From the NCBI GenBank assembly GCA_029582155.1, contig CM055912.1:62001-126000 (forward strand): a stretch of DNA of 64,000 nucleotides, in the 5' to 3' direction. How positions within the stretch are numbered: position 1 is the first letter of the stretch; each line of letters opens with the position of its first letter. Source of the DNA: Panopea generosa. Lineage: Eukaryota; Mollusca; Bivalvia; Adapedonta; Hiatellidae. Position numbers and translations under genes: made by a program. A model generated the notes under the pieces. The model worked only from the letters and a program-made list of their open reading frames with translations. It ran no database searches and had not been told where the DNA came from. Of this stretch, positions 35,713-47,178 are shown in pieces.

Positions 35713-36849
35713 TAAGGAGGAATATACCTTTTAAATTATTTTCGAAATCAAGGGAATATTTGGTATGTAATGAAATTCCAATATGAATATGCTTTTTTTT
35801 CCTGCGGTAAATATAACACTTCTTTACCTATGACGTCATAAACATGGCCATGTTTGGTCTTTCTGACGTCCCGATTTATAGCAGCAAAATCGCGTATTTG
35901 TCGACCTCAGTCAAGTTATACCGAATGTACAGAATCGAAACACATTTCACCACGTACACATTCAATGGATATATGAATTTACAGATGCAATAATTACGAC
36001 GAATGCCAAATTTTGAAAATATTAGCGAAAAACGGGAATTATTATTTTCTTGATTTTTTCGAAAAAAATGCTTCTAATCAAATTGACCAAAAAACAAACC
36101 GAGCGATTTTGGAATAATTTTTATTTGATTTCTAACAATATGCTTCACAGTGATTGTGAGATTTTAATAACAAATGACAAACTAGATTTTTTTTTTATTT
36201 TTAATTATTTAACCCCTTCCTACGTCAAAAAAGACGTCAACATATTGCATAATTCTACACGTTTTCCATAAGATTTTCGGCAGTTGATAAAGGTTTAATT
36301 ATTTTCTAAATCAGTGGTTCAATTAGTATATTATGAAACTAGAAGAAATTCCCAATGTGAATATGTATTTTTTGCAGCGGTCAATAGAATATATATTTAT
36401 ATGTGACGTCGCAATCATGGCCATGTTCAGCCTTTTTGACGTCCCAATGTATAGCAGCAAAATCGCGTATTTTTTCGACCTCATTTTTTTCGAAAAAATC
36501 GAGAAAATAATAATTCCCGTTTTTCGCTAATATTTTCAAAATTTGGCGTTCGTCGTAATTATTGCATATGTAAATTCATATATCCGTTGAATGTGTACGT
36601 GGTGATATGTGTTTCGATTCTGTACATTCGGTATAACTTGACTGAGGTCGACAAATACGCGATTTTGCTGCTATAAATCGGGACGTCAGAAAGACCAAAC
36701 ATGGCCATGTTTATGACGTCATAGGTAAAGAAGTGTTATATTTACCGCAGAAAAAAAGCATATTCAAATTGGAAATTACTTCTAGTTTCATTACATACCA
36801 AATATTCCACTGATTTCGAAAATAATTTAAAAGGTATATTCCTCCTTAA
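35713..36849. mobile_element. Fold-back element: 360-bp inverted arms, 411-bp spacer
   Basis: The arm at 35,713-36,070 and the arm at 36,482-36,849 are reverse complements with few mismatches. Each holds a perfect TGACGTCA palindrome (35831-35838, 36714-36721) inside ATGACGTCATAAACATGG. The spacer contains a diverged, parallel third copy of half an arm (about 36,305-36,481) with TGTGACGTCGCAATCATGG. Outside the arms, direct repeats of GGAAAACGCTGACCAAGT (35,596; 36,905) and weaker copies (35,579; 37,058) suggest insertion into an older tandem array. No coding potential is seen. Confidence 0.85.
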
Positions 36850-37079
36850 AAGCTTATTTTTCAGTTCAAAATATGAAAAAATCTGACAAAATTCGAGTTT
36901 TGCAGGAAAACGCTGACCAAGTTAATCAAATATTTCTTGTAAACATGTTGTATTTAAAAGCTATATTTTTATGTAAAATAAGATTTTTTAACAACATACA
37001 TAAATTATTAATCAAAATGTTGTTTTAATGGCTCACTTTTCAGTTTAAAATACAAAGAAAACGCTGACCAAATCCAATC

Positions 37080-37815
37080 TCTATACGCTTTATCTGAAAA
37101 TGATTTATCCACGTGACGACACATGAAACTTAAACACTAGTGTAGCAATACAGATTTGAAATTTGGTTATTGTTTTGAACAGGACATTACTCTCTTTCAA
37201 TTGTTGAAAGACATCCTATTTTACTTACAAAACATCTTCATGTTCAATGATTTTTTCTGATGATCATGGATTAAAGAAATGAAACATATTCCAGACGATA
37301 GCTTAAGTGTCTGCTAGGAAATTGCTTTGACAACTCCTAAATAAAAATCGAAAATGGAGTCTTGATATTACCCCTATGGTATAGTAAGAGAACCATATCA
37401 AATCACTCAAGTGGGAAACGCATCTGCAAACGATGAAATACAAACAGTTAGTTAAATTAGGCAGTGTATTCAGAAAATTATATTTTTCCACAAAACGTCA
37501 TGGTGCGTTTACTGTATATCAAATAAATATGAAGTTACAGATGCTTATGTAAAGAACCTTAGATACGAGAATGTAAAGAATGATTGCAAAAACAATCGAC
37601 CTTACATAATTATATCAAAAGTTTAAAAGTTGGTATGGGTCAGCAATGGCAAACAGAATCTGTATACTGCAAATAAAAAACAATAAAATGAACTTGAACT
37701 TTTTCTTCAAACTGTAACACCTTTAAGGTTACGTACAGTTTACATTTTATGTAAAATGAATAGTTGCCTGCGAAATATGTCAAATTATTAATTCTTTGCG
37801 TGCTCTTCCATAAAT

Positions 37816-37872
<57 letters not shown>

Positions 37873-38300
37873 GTTTTCCATCCTTTTATATAAGTCCATG
37901 GTTTACGCCATGGATTTTTATATGTAGGTTAAAAATACTGTGATAATAAGTTGGGATTCCAACTTCTAAATATTTCGACTTATGTCAACATGACACATGT
38001 CTAATTTCAGCTATTTGCACAGCAAATATTATAAGGCAAAGCATGTATTCATGAGTGTTTATTAGAAAGTGACTTTCGTTTTTGTTCTACCCAGTCGCTC
38101 GTTCCATTATACTGTTCATCAAAACAGCATATCCCTGATTGGTTAATCTTAGAATATCCCTGTTGCTAACACGATTCTCTCACAAGCTCATTGCCTCCAA
38201 AACATCTCTCTCTGGCTATTATGATAAGAAGTATTTATTTCCAAACCGTTAAACCATTTTTTTTATATTTAGATTTGTAACGTTTCCTAGTGTATAGTCA
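37080..38300. other. No supported gene; (GA)n at 37,821-37,867
   Basis: Unique AT-rich sequence with a clean GAGA microsatellite of about 47 bases. The short frames show no coding features. Confidence 0.6.
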
Positions 38301-38304
38301 ATTA

Positions 38305-38582
38305 ATGATTGATTGGTTGATTGAATATTAAGCGTCTTTTTTATGCCATCGAGGGCTAAAAGACGATCAGTTAACAGAATCACTTTTTCCTTGGATCCTG
38401 AAATGTTAACCAATACTCTCAGTCTAGCACATCCCATTTCCGCAAGTAACTGATAACTTTTCCACTTGAATAAGCGATGTCGCATATCAATCATCACGAA
38501 AACTGTTGCCGGATAGAGATTCGAACTCACGACACCTAGACTGATAGTCAGGCTGGTAACCGACTTATCTAATCGGGTAGGG
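38305..38582 (-). repeat. SINE-A, near full length
   Basis: In plus-strand order: tail ATTGATTGGTTGATTGAAT, TTATGCCATCGAGGGCTAA, GGATCCTGAAATGTTAACC, GCAAGTAACTGATAAC, CATATCAATCATCACG, box-B complement GAGATTCGAACTCACGAC, and box-A region GGTAACCGACTTATCTAATCG. The tail carries the (ATTG)n run expected at the 3' end of this family. Confidence 0.8.
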
Positions 38583-39617
38583 ACATTAAATAAAACATAT
38601 TAACATACTTATTGATTTGTTTGTTTTGGTATAGGATATTGCACCTTTTTAAAAACAATATATCAGTTATCAAACGGCGAGTATAGGACCTCACCATCGG
38701 TCTCGGGATTAGCCAGTGCTAGGCACACAGACGCTGCAAGTCACTGACTTCCCAACAAATTTAGGGTGGGATATTCGTGGTCATCATCATAATACCTATT
38801 TGGGGAGAAATTGGAACTCACGATCCTGGTTGATAGTCAGACGCATGTTAGGAACCTATCTATCTGGAACGTATCTATTCCTCGTGAAATGGCAAATATA
38901 TAGTATGTTTATAACATTCACCGTAACCTCCTGTTACATGTAGAGGTACGCACACGCACCTGCATATTAGAGAAAACCTTAATGGTATTATGTCGTATGT
39001 CTTATTAGTATTTAGATATGGGAAATGGGGTATAGAACACAGACACAACTTCAATGTTAACACAAGACAACAGACAGGGACCGATCATCTCACTTGTACA
39101 AACCTCAATGTAAAACTATTCTGATTTCCCTGTCTGTCTTTCGCCGAAAAATATAAGAACAAAATACAAGAGGGGAAACATATAAAGAGCACACCGACAA
39201 ATAATCAATAAACAACTAAACGATGGTCTACGTCAAAGTGAGGTTGTAATGTAGTGAGTAGATTGTTGGCCGCTCACGCCGGGAGTTTCAGGTTCGATAC
39301 ACAGCCCCACCCGATGACTCTCAGTACTGTTTCTATCCAAGATGCGAAATCGAAAGAGATTCATAAAAAACTCTGAACTGTCTTTGCAATTGAGCTTAAA
39401 AAAATTAATATAAACTATAAACTTGAAAGAACTTCACCTTTGATAAATATTTTTAAAGAGCAATAAAGCATATTTTATGTTTCTTTTCGGGAAAAAATAT
39501 GTTTTGCTTTTGTTTAATATGTGCGAGACTCCATCAAAGCTTATGTACGTATACCGATAAGTATTCATATGTGGCCGTATGTGTAAAGTACAAACTAAAA
39601 GGAAACATTTACATTTC

Positions 39618-39835
39618 AGCAATGGTAATTACGCCACTACGAGTATAGGCGGTTATATGACTACGATTGATGTATTGCTCTGGGATTAGCAATGGTAATC
39701 ACGCCACTACGAGTATAGGCGGTTATATGACTACGATTGATGTATTGCTCTGGGATTAGCAATGGTAATCACGCCACTACGAGTATAGGCGGTTATATGA
39801 CTATGATTGATATATTGCTCTGGGATTAAGAATGT
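39618..39835. repeat. 70-bp tandem repeat, three copies
   Basis: AGCAATGGTAATYACGCCAC, TACGAGTATAGGCGG and TGTATTGCTCTGGGATT repeat at 39,618, 39,688 and 39,758 with almost no differences. Confidence 0.95.
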
Positions 39836-39894
39836 GGTAAGGTAAAAATCACAATCGTGTTACTGCGAATAATTTATTACGGTGTTCCGTTAGG

Positions 39895-40078
39895 ACCATC
39901 GTGCTATCGCTTTGTCAACATGCATATGCGATGCCACGATAGCACGATGACACAATGGTGATGACACGATAGTACGATAGCAAGATGGTGATGGTACGAT
40001 GACACGATGGTGATGACACGATAGCACGATGACGATGACGCGATGACACGATGACACGATTATGATGAAGCGATATAG
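39895..40078. repeat. ACGATGACACGAT minisatellite
   Basis: Irregular units built from CACGATRGYACGATGAC fill about 180 bases and abut the truncated 5' edge of the LINE at 40,082. Confidence 0.85.
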
Positions 40079-40081
40079 CAA

Positions 40082-41183
40082 CAAAACTTAAACAAACTAT
40101 ACGAATACTGTCAACTTTGGGGACTAGAGATCAACACAGCCAAAACTAAGGTAGTCGTATTTCGCAAACGGGGTGCTACTTTTCACGATAAACATTGGTT
40201 CTATAATAACGAGCCTCTAGAAATTACAAATGATTTCAACTACATGGGGGCTGTGTTCAATTATATTGGCTCATTTGTATTAAACAACCAGTGCTTAATA
40301 TGTAAAGCTCTAAAGGCAATGAACGTACTCAAACAGTAGAAATAATTACAATTATTTGACTCATTTGTCGTATCGATTTTAAACTATGCTTGTCCAATTT
40401 GGGGGTTCTATAAGTCGAAGGAAATAGAAAGAGTCCACCTCAAGTTCTGTAAAATTATTCTTGGTGTTGGACCAATGCCTCCAATGCTTCAGTATATGGT
40501 GAACTTGGTAGAGTGCCACTTTACATAAACAGATATGTGCAAATATTAAAATATTGGTTTAAAGTTATCCGTTAAATAATTTGATAATTACAAACATATA
40601 TAACTACGTCTTAATCAACAACAACGTCCGTGGTGGATCATGGCCTTTTAAAGTAAAACATCTACTAGATACATATGGTTTCTCCGATATATGGTATAAT
40701 CCTGATCATGTAAATGTACCTTCCTTCATTAATAACTTTAGACAGCGTACTATAGATACTTTCCGTCAAGAATGGTATGCAGATTTAAACAGTAACAGAT
40801 TGCTTAATATATTTTATGTTCACTTAAAAACGACTTCTGAATGTGAGGCATATTTATCAATCATTGTTTCTTCAAAGCTTAGAAAACTCATTACGCGAAT
40901 GCGTATATCTGCAAACAATTTACGCATAAATACAGCTCGATTTAGGACGAGAGTGCCACGAAATGAACGACTGTGTCAGATATGTCCCCGAATAGTCCAT
41001 AATGACATTGAGGATGAACTACATTTTATGCTCAAATGCAAATGTTTTGCAGATCTAAGAACAAAATACATAAGGAGAAAAACGAAAATACGAAAAATAT
41101 GAAAGAGTTGAACAGTTTGTGTTTAATATCAGATTAGCCACTGTCAGACGAGACAGTCTATTTCACACTTTAGGAATTTCGTA
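40082..41183 (+). mobile_element. 5'-truncated non-LTR retrotransposon, 3' end of ORF2
   Basis: The plus strand reads the thumb and C-terminal parts of a LINE reverse transcriptase: LYEYCQLWGLEINTAKTKVV, VFRKRG, then FNYMGAVFNYIG, a frameshifted SILNYACPIWGF and KEIERVHLKFCK. The tail contains HLLDTYGFSDIW, NFRQRTIDTFRQEWYADL, ITRMRISANNLRINTARFR, ERLCQICPR and a DIEDELHFMLKC Cys/His cluster (open from 40,581 to 41,102). A last shift gives YERVEQFVFNIRLATVRRDS, ending LFHTLGIS at a stop near 41,183. The catalytic YADD domain is absent, cut off at the minisatellite on its left. The 173-codon open piece is therefore not a host gene. Confidence 0.85.
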
Positions 41184-41329
41184 ATCCACTTGTAAACTTG
41201 TTTAATTGTTTTCTGATTCATACACCGCTTTTTCTACTATGAACCATGTGTATTGCTTCAAATTAAATTATAATATTACATCTGAATGCGAGTTTTTGTG
41301 CGCGAGCGTTTCTACGTGTGCGTGAGTGT

Positions 41330-41333
<4 letters not shown>

Positions 41334-41365
<32 letters not shown>
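41334..41365. repeat. (TG)n microsatellite
   Basis: About 15 TG units follow GTGCGTGAGTGTTTACA, just 3' of the LINE fragment. Confidence 0.9.
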
Positions 41366-41368
<3 letters not shown>

Positions 41369-41834
41369 AGAGAGAGTGTGTTGAATATGTGACATACTAT
41401 TTGTAAATTCATTGCTCTATGACTATGTACTATCATGTATATGTCAAATAAAATGTGTTTCTGTTCTGTCTGTTAATACATACAAAGTAGTACCTATATA
41501 ATATATAAAATAAAATCATATTCATAATTTATTATCAATTACTACCAATAAAACATTAATTGATATGTAATTCAAAATTGAAAAATATCACATTGATTGA
41601 ACCGATTGCCAGAGTTAATCGCAATAAAGTTTACTATGTGAAAATTTTAATTCATATAACAAGAACACCACCAAGTTACGAGCATGTTTTCTTATTTCAT
41701 TGATTAATTTTATATTTTGATGCAAAAAAAAAAATTATATTGCCATAGACATTGAAAAAAAAGGGAAACAGAAGAATTTGCGTCAGAGAAATTACTAGAT
41801 ACGTTACCAGAGTCACCGGGAGTGGAGTAGAAAA

Positions 41835-43965
41835 TCGGCGATCCAGACATGGATGACAACAACGCAATTGGCAATCCAGACATGGATGGCAACAACGCTA
41901 TTGGCGTACCAGATATGGATGGCAACAACGCTATAGGCGATCCAGACATGGATGACAACAACGCTATAGGTGATCCAGACATGGATGACAACAACGCTAT
42001 TGGCGATCCAGACATGGATGGCAGCAACGCTATCAGCGATCCAGACATGGATGGCAACAACGCTATCGGCGTTCCAGACATGGATGGCAGCAACGCTATC
42101 GGCGATCTAGACATTGATGGCAACAACGCTATCGGCGTTCCAGACATGGATGGCAGCAATGCTATCGGCGATCCAGACATGGATGGCAACAACGCTATCG
42201 GCGATCCAGATATGAATGGCATCAACGCTATAGGCGATCCAGACATGGATGACAACAACGCTACCGGCGATCCACGCTATCGGCGATCCAGACATGGATG
42301 GCAACAACGCTATAGGTGATCCAGACATGGATGGCAACAACGCTATCGGCGATCCAGACATGGATGGCAACAACGCTATCGGCGATCCAGACATGGATGG
42401 CAACAACGCTATCGGCGATCCAGACATGGATGGCAACAACGTTATCGGCGATCCAGACATGGATAGCAACAACGCTATCGGCGATCTAGACATGGATGAC
42501 AACAAAACTATCGACAATCTAGACATGGATGGCAACAAACCTATAGGAGATCCAGACTGGATGGCAACAACGCTATAGGCGATCCAGACATGGATGACAA
42601 TAACGCTATCGGCAATCCAGACATGGATGGCAACAACGCTATCGGCGATCCAGACATGGATGGCAGCAACGCTATCGGCGATCCAGACATGGATGGCAGC
42701 AACGCTATCGGCGATCCAGACATGGATGGCAACAACGCTATCGGCGATCCAGACATGGATGGCAACAACGCTATAGGCTATCCAGACATGAATGGCAACA
42801 ACGCTATCGGCGATCCAGACATGGATGGCAACAACGCTGTCAGCGGTCCAGACATGGATTGCAACAACGCTATAGGCGATCCAGACATGGATGGCAACAA
42901 CGCTATCGGCGATCCAGACATGGATGGCAACAACGCTATAGGCGATCCAGACATGGATGGCAACAACGCTATCGGCGATCCAGACATGGATGGCAACAAC
43001 GCTAAAGGCGATCAAGACATGGATGGCAACAACGCTATAGGCGATCCAGACATGGATGGCAACAAGGCTATCAGCGATCCAGACATGGATGGCAGCAACG
43101 CTATCGGCGATCCAGACATGGATGGCAGCAACGCTATCGGCGATCCAGACATGGATGGCAGCAACGCTATAGGCTATCCAGACATGGATGGCAACAACGC
43201 TATCGGCGATCCAGACATGGATGGCAACAACGCTATCGGCGATCCAGACATGGATGGCAACAACGCTGTCGGCGGTCCAGACATGGATGGCAACAACGCT
43301 ATAGGCGATCCAGACATGGATGGCAACAACGCTATCGGCGATCCAGACATGGATGGCAACAACCCTATCGGCGATCCAGACATGGATGGCAACAACGCTA
43401 TAGGCGATCCAGACATGGATGGCAACAACGCTATCGGCGATCCAGACATGGATGACAACAACGCTAAAGGCGATCCAGACATGGATGGCAACAACGCTAT
43501 AGGCGATCCAGACATGGATGGCAACAACGCTATCGGCTATCCAGACATGGATGGCAACAACGCTATAGGCGGTCCAGACATGGATGGCAACAACGCTATC
43601 GGCGATCCAGACATGGATGGCAACAACGCTATGGGCGATCTAGACATGGATGGCAACAACGCTATAGGCTATCCAGACATGGATGGCAACAACGCTATAG
43701 GCGATCCAGACATGGATGGCAACAACGCTATAGGCGATCCAGACATGGATGACAACAACGCTATCGGCGATCCAGACATGGATGGCAACAACGCTATAGG
43801 CGATCCAGACATGGATGGCAACAACGCTATCGGCGATCTAGACATGGATGGCAACAACGCTATCGGCGATCCAGACATGGATGGCAACAACGCTATCGGC
43901 GATCTAGACATTGATGGCAACAACGCTATAGGCGATCAAGACATGGATCTTGTCCGAGTTTTGAT
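41835..43965 (+). repeat. 33-bp minisatellite, about 64 copies, with D-x-D-x-D-G reading frame
   Basis: The unit GATCCAGACATGGATGGCAA, CAACGCTATMGGC repeats in direct order. Because 33 is a multiple of three, open frames run on both strands. In the plus frame each unit reads GDPDMDGNNAI. The longest stretch opens at 42,590 and ends at 44,008 after a unique tail (LVRVLMVKNVLNSRFNEHY). Earlier stretches (41,849-42,319; 42,249-42,578) are put out of frame by a partial-unit deletion near 42,270 and a one-base loss near 42,559. In the same frame just upstream, an acidic LLDTLPESPGVE ends in TAG right before the first repeat. Protein-coding status is unproven; a satellite or decayed repeat protein is likelier than an intact gene. 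Confidence 0.9.
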
Positions 43966-44467
43966 GGTCAAGAACGTTCTTAATTCGCGATTCAATGAAC
44001 ACTATTAATGCTTCGATAATTTACAAAATAAACTTTTCAACGATCAAAGACAATAACTCTGTCCCTTCTGGTCCTAACCGTTAAAAAGAGATAGATGTAA
44101 GGCATACGTCAATGTATATATATCGATGACGTCTATCTAACATACAAGAACGAGGTCAGGGTAAAATCAAATTATTTAGATAATGTAGTATCTACGGGGA
44201 GATTACCAGGTGGCATACTTTAAATGTCCATTTCTTAATTCTGTGCGTTAAAACGCATTTAAAAGTAGAATACATTTTTGACTTTTGTCATTATCGAGGA
44301 TCTGTCATTTAACTGAGATAATAGGAGAAAAAAATCCATCATAAGTTCATCAAAATTGCATGCCTGGAAATCGGCAGAGTCCCGTCCCTGCTTGTAAGTT
44401 TGACCCTCGGGTGAGATATTTCTATCTCACATGGATACTTATGATGGATTGTTACAATATACTAGCC

Positions 44468-44995
44468 GTGATCACTTTACAATCTGCGTACGGCACCCGT
44501 GTATTGATACATAGATTCCCACTTTACAATCTGCGTACGGCACCCGTGTATTGATACATAGATTCCCACTTTACAATCTGTGTATGGCTCCCGTGTACAT
44601 CAGTAGAAACCCACTTTACAATCTGTGTACAGCACCCGTGTATTGATACAAAGATACCCACTTTACAATCTGTGTACGGCACCAGTGTATTGATACATAG
44701 CTACCCACTTTACAATCTATGTACGGCATCCTTGTACAGAGATACCCACTTTACAATCTGTGTACGGCATCCGTGTACATAGATACCCACTTTACAATCT
44801 GTGTACGGCACCCTTGTACATAGATACCCACTTTACAATCTGTGTACAGCACCCGTGTATTAATACATAGATACCCACTTTACAATCTGTGTACGGCACC
44901 CGTGTATAAATACATAGATACCCACTTTACAATCTGTGTACGGCACCCGTGTATTGATACATAGATACCCACTTTACAATCTGTGTACGGCACCC
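44468..44995. repeat. 47-bp tandem array, about 12 copies
   Basis: Units read CCCACTTTACAATCTGTGTA, CGGCACCCGTGTATTGATAC, ATAGATA; some lack the TTGATAC part. The array ends about 200 bases before the first visible HARBI1-like exon, where earlier exons should be. Confidence 0.95.
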
Positions 44996-45193
44996 AGGTT
45001 GGTTTACGGGCATGCTCCCTTAGAAAAAAATTAAAAATGAGAATGCAAATCTATTTTAGCGCTATTGCAGTGCATCTTGTCTATCTGCCACATCACATCT
45101 GCATTTCTAAACGACAACAGAAATATAGTTTGCTAAACGCAGCCAGCATCGTTAAACATCAAACATGTTATTGTTTATGTAATTATATTACAG

Positions 45194-46839
45194 ATGATAT
45201 GTGACCATCAGTTCAAAGTTACAGACATCGTTGCAAAATGGCCTGGGTCAGCCCATGATAGCCGTGTATTTAGAAATAGCAAAGTTTGCAGAGATTTCGA
45301 AAATGGTAACAAAGTTGTTTTTTTTTATTATTTAACAGAAAAATTATAAATGTCTTACAGTGATTATTCTAGCAACTCCTTGAAATTGCAGATATATAAT
45401 ATATATTTAATAGATTTAATACTTTATTTTGTCTGCTGCCCAAAGAACTATATATAGATCTATTATAGTCATTGGTATACCATATTACCCCAATTTATTT
45501 ATCCATTTAAGTGTCTGAAGATAACAATTTTACATAAACAGCATATCATGGAAATAAATTAAGACATATTCAGAAAATACTGTCCATTCTTAATTTAAAG
45601 GGACACACAGCAATTTTGAAAATGTTTCACTCAACTCCATTTCGGGGAAGTTATACATGATACAAATATTATGAAAAATTCTTGAAGAATTAATCTTTAT
45701 TTATAAGATTAATGCATTTATTATTGATCACAGCTCTGTTATTTAATCACAAATAATATATAACTAATTCCAGTCAGAATCAGATATATGATGTAGATAT
45801 TATGAATACAACACAACATCAGTACATTTTGGCATATTAATAAGATGAACACAGTATAAAACACTTACATGGCAAAGAAATCATACAATTGGGATAAATA
45901 TTCAGAGGAAATCAATTCTTGAAACATTTTCTAAGTAGTATACAATTTAGTAAAATTTCTATCAGTTTAACAAGAATTTGTTTCCTTTTGATGATTCAAC
46001 AGCATTATTTGAAAAGGCGTAACTCTAGGTAGTAATTAGTTTAAAGGCATACTTTGGATATAAATGCAGATGGTTTTCATTGTAACTGATACAGGAGTGT
46101 TGACTCTGAGGTCAATATCACATCTCACTTTAGCATTAGAGACTACAGTGTCTTTAAATAATGATATCAGGCAACTGCTGTTTTTATGAACTCTATTAAG
46201 TGATTAGATGCTGTTGATTGATATCAAAGTAGTGATGTATATGAACACATGTGACTATTTATTTTAAAACACAATTCAAGCATTATAATCAATCATGCAG
46301 ACATGAATAATATCCCTATATTCAAGTTGGATTATAGCCCATTATGAACCATTTAGTACAGTTTGGTGTGAAATTAAAAATACATAGATATGAATATTAA
46401 GAATGTTACATGTTATGTGCTGAGAGATTTACAAACATTATTTTATGTTTTAGGTACAAACACTGGCATATTACTGGGAGATTCAGCGTACCCTTCTAGA
46501 CATTATTTGCTGACACCATACAACAATCCAACAGCTCAACATCAAGGATACAACAAAGCACACTGCAGAACAAGAGTAACAATAGAACAAACTTTTGGAA
46601 TTTTAAAAAAACGATTTGCCATATTAAAACATGCAATGCCCCTCAAACCCATCAAAGCAGTCAAAGTAACTGTGGCTTGCTCAGTTCTTCACAATATTGG
46701 AATTTTTAAAAATGATATTATACCACCACAAGACGACATTGACTACGACTCCGACGACCACTTTGAGGACAACGCACTGACAAATATGGACACAGGATTA
46801 AATGTTAGAGACCACATCTCAAGATCACTGTTTGAGTAA
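45194..46839 (+). CDS. HARBI1-like PIF/Harbinger transposase, 5'-truncated, two exons
   Basis: Exon 45194-45305 follows TATATTACAG and reads ICDHQFKVTDIVAKWPGSAH, DSRVFRNSKVCRDFEN. A GAAAATG/GTAACA donor and the TTTATGTTTTAG acceptor join it in phase to exon 46454-46839. That exon reads GTNTGILLGDSAYPSRHYLL, TPYNNP, HCRTRVTIEQTFGILKKRFA and VTVACSVLHNI, then an acidic C-terminus ending SRSLFE and TAA. These are the DDE_Tnp_4 hallmarks: the second Asp (LLGDSAYP) and the Glu (VTIEQTFG) of the catalytic triad are present. The exon with the first Asp (IGAIDGTHI-like) is not visible upstream, where the 47-bp array lies. No internal stop is seen. The gene converges with the Myb/SANT-like gene 340 bases away, so the two look like one Harbinger unit. 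A domesticated HARBI1 is an alternative. Confidence 0.85.
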
Positions 46840-47178
46840 TATTTGCAAACATTTTTTTAATCCAAGCTTTAAGTATTTTGTTAAATAAAAAAAATTCAAA
46901 GTAAATTATTTTATAAAATTATACCAAATATGAATAAATTTGATTGGATTATTCTTGAGAAGATTTTTAAATGTAAATTTCCATAAGTTAAACTAACATG
47001 TCCTCAGAAAAAGTCATTTGAAGCAAAAGTTAACGACAGACGACTAGCGAAGGTACATCACAATATATGATTTCGTAGAACAAGACAATCTGAAAGTTTT
47101 CTAGTTGTTTATGATTGAAATAATATAAAAGGAAGCTTTTTACAAAAAAATACTTGCATACCCCATATTAGTAAATAC

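Noticed and set aside
40581-41102. 173-codon open frame that could pass as a novel gene
   Set aside because: It continues the LINE reverse-transcriptase C-terminus and contains its usual Cys/His cluster.
41710-43923. Several long minus-strand open frames (SMSGSPIALLP repeats)
   Set aside because: They are the antisense of the 33-bp repeat; a unit divisible by three leaves frames open on both strands.
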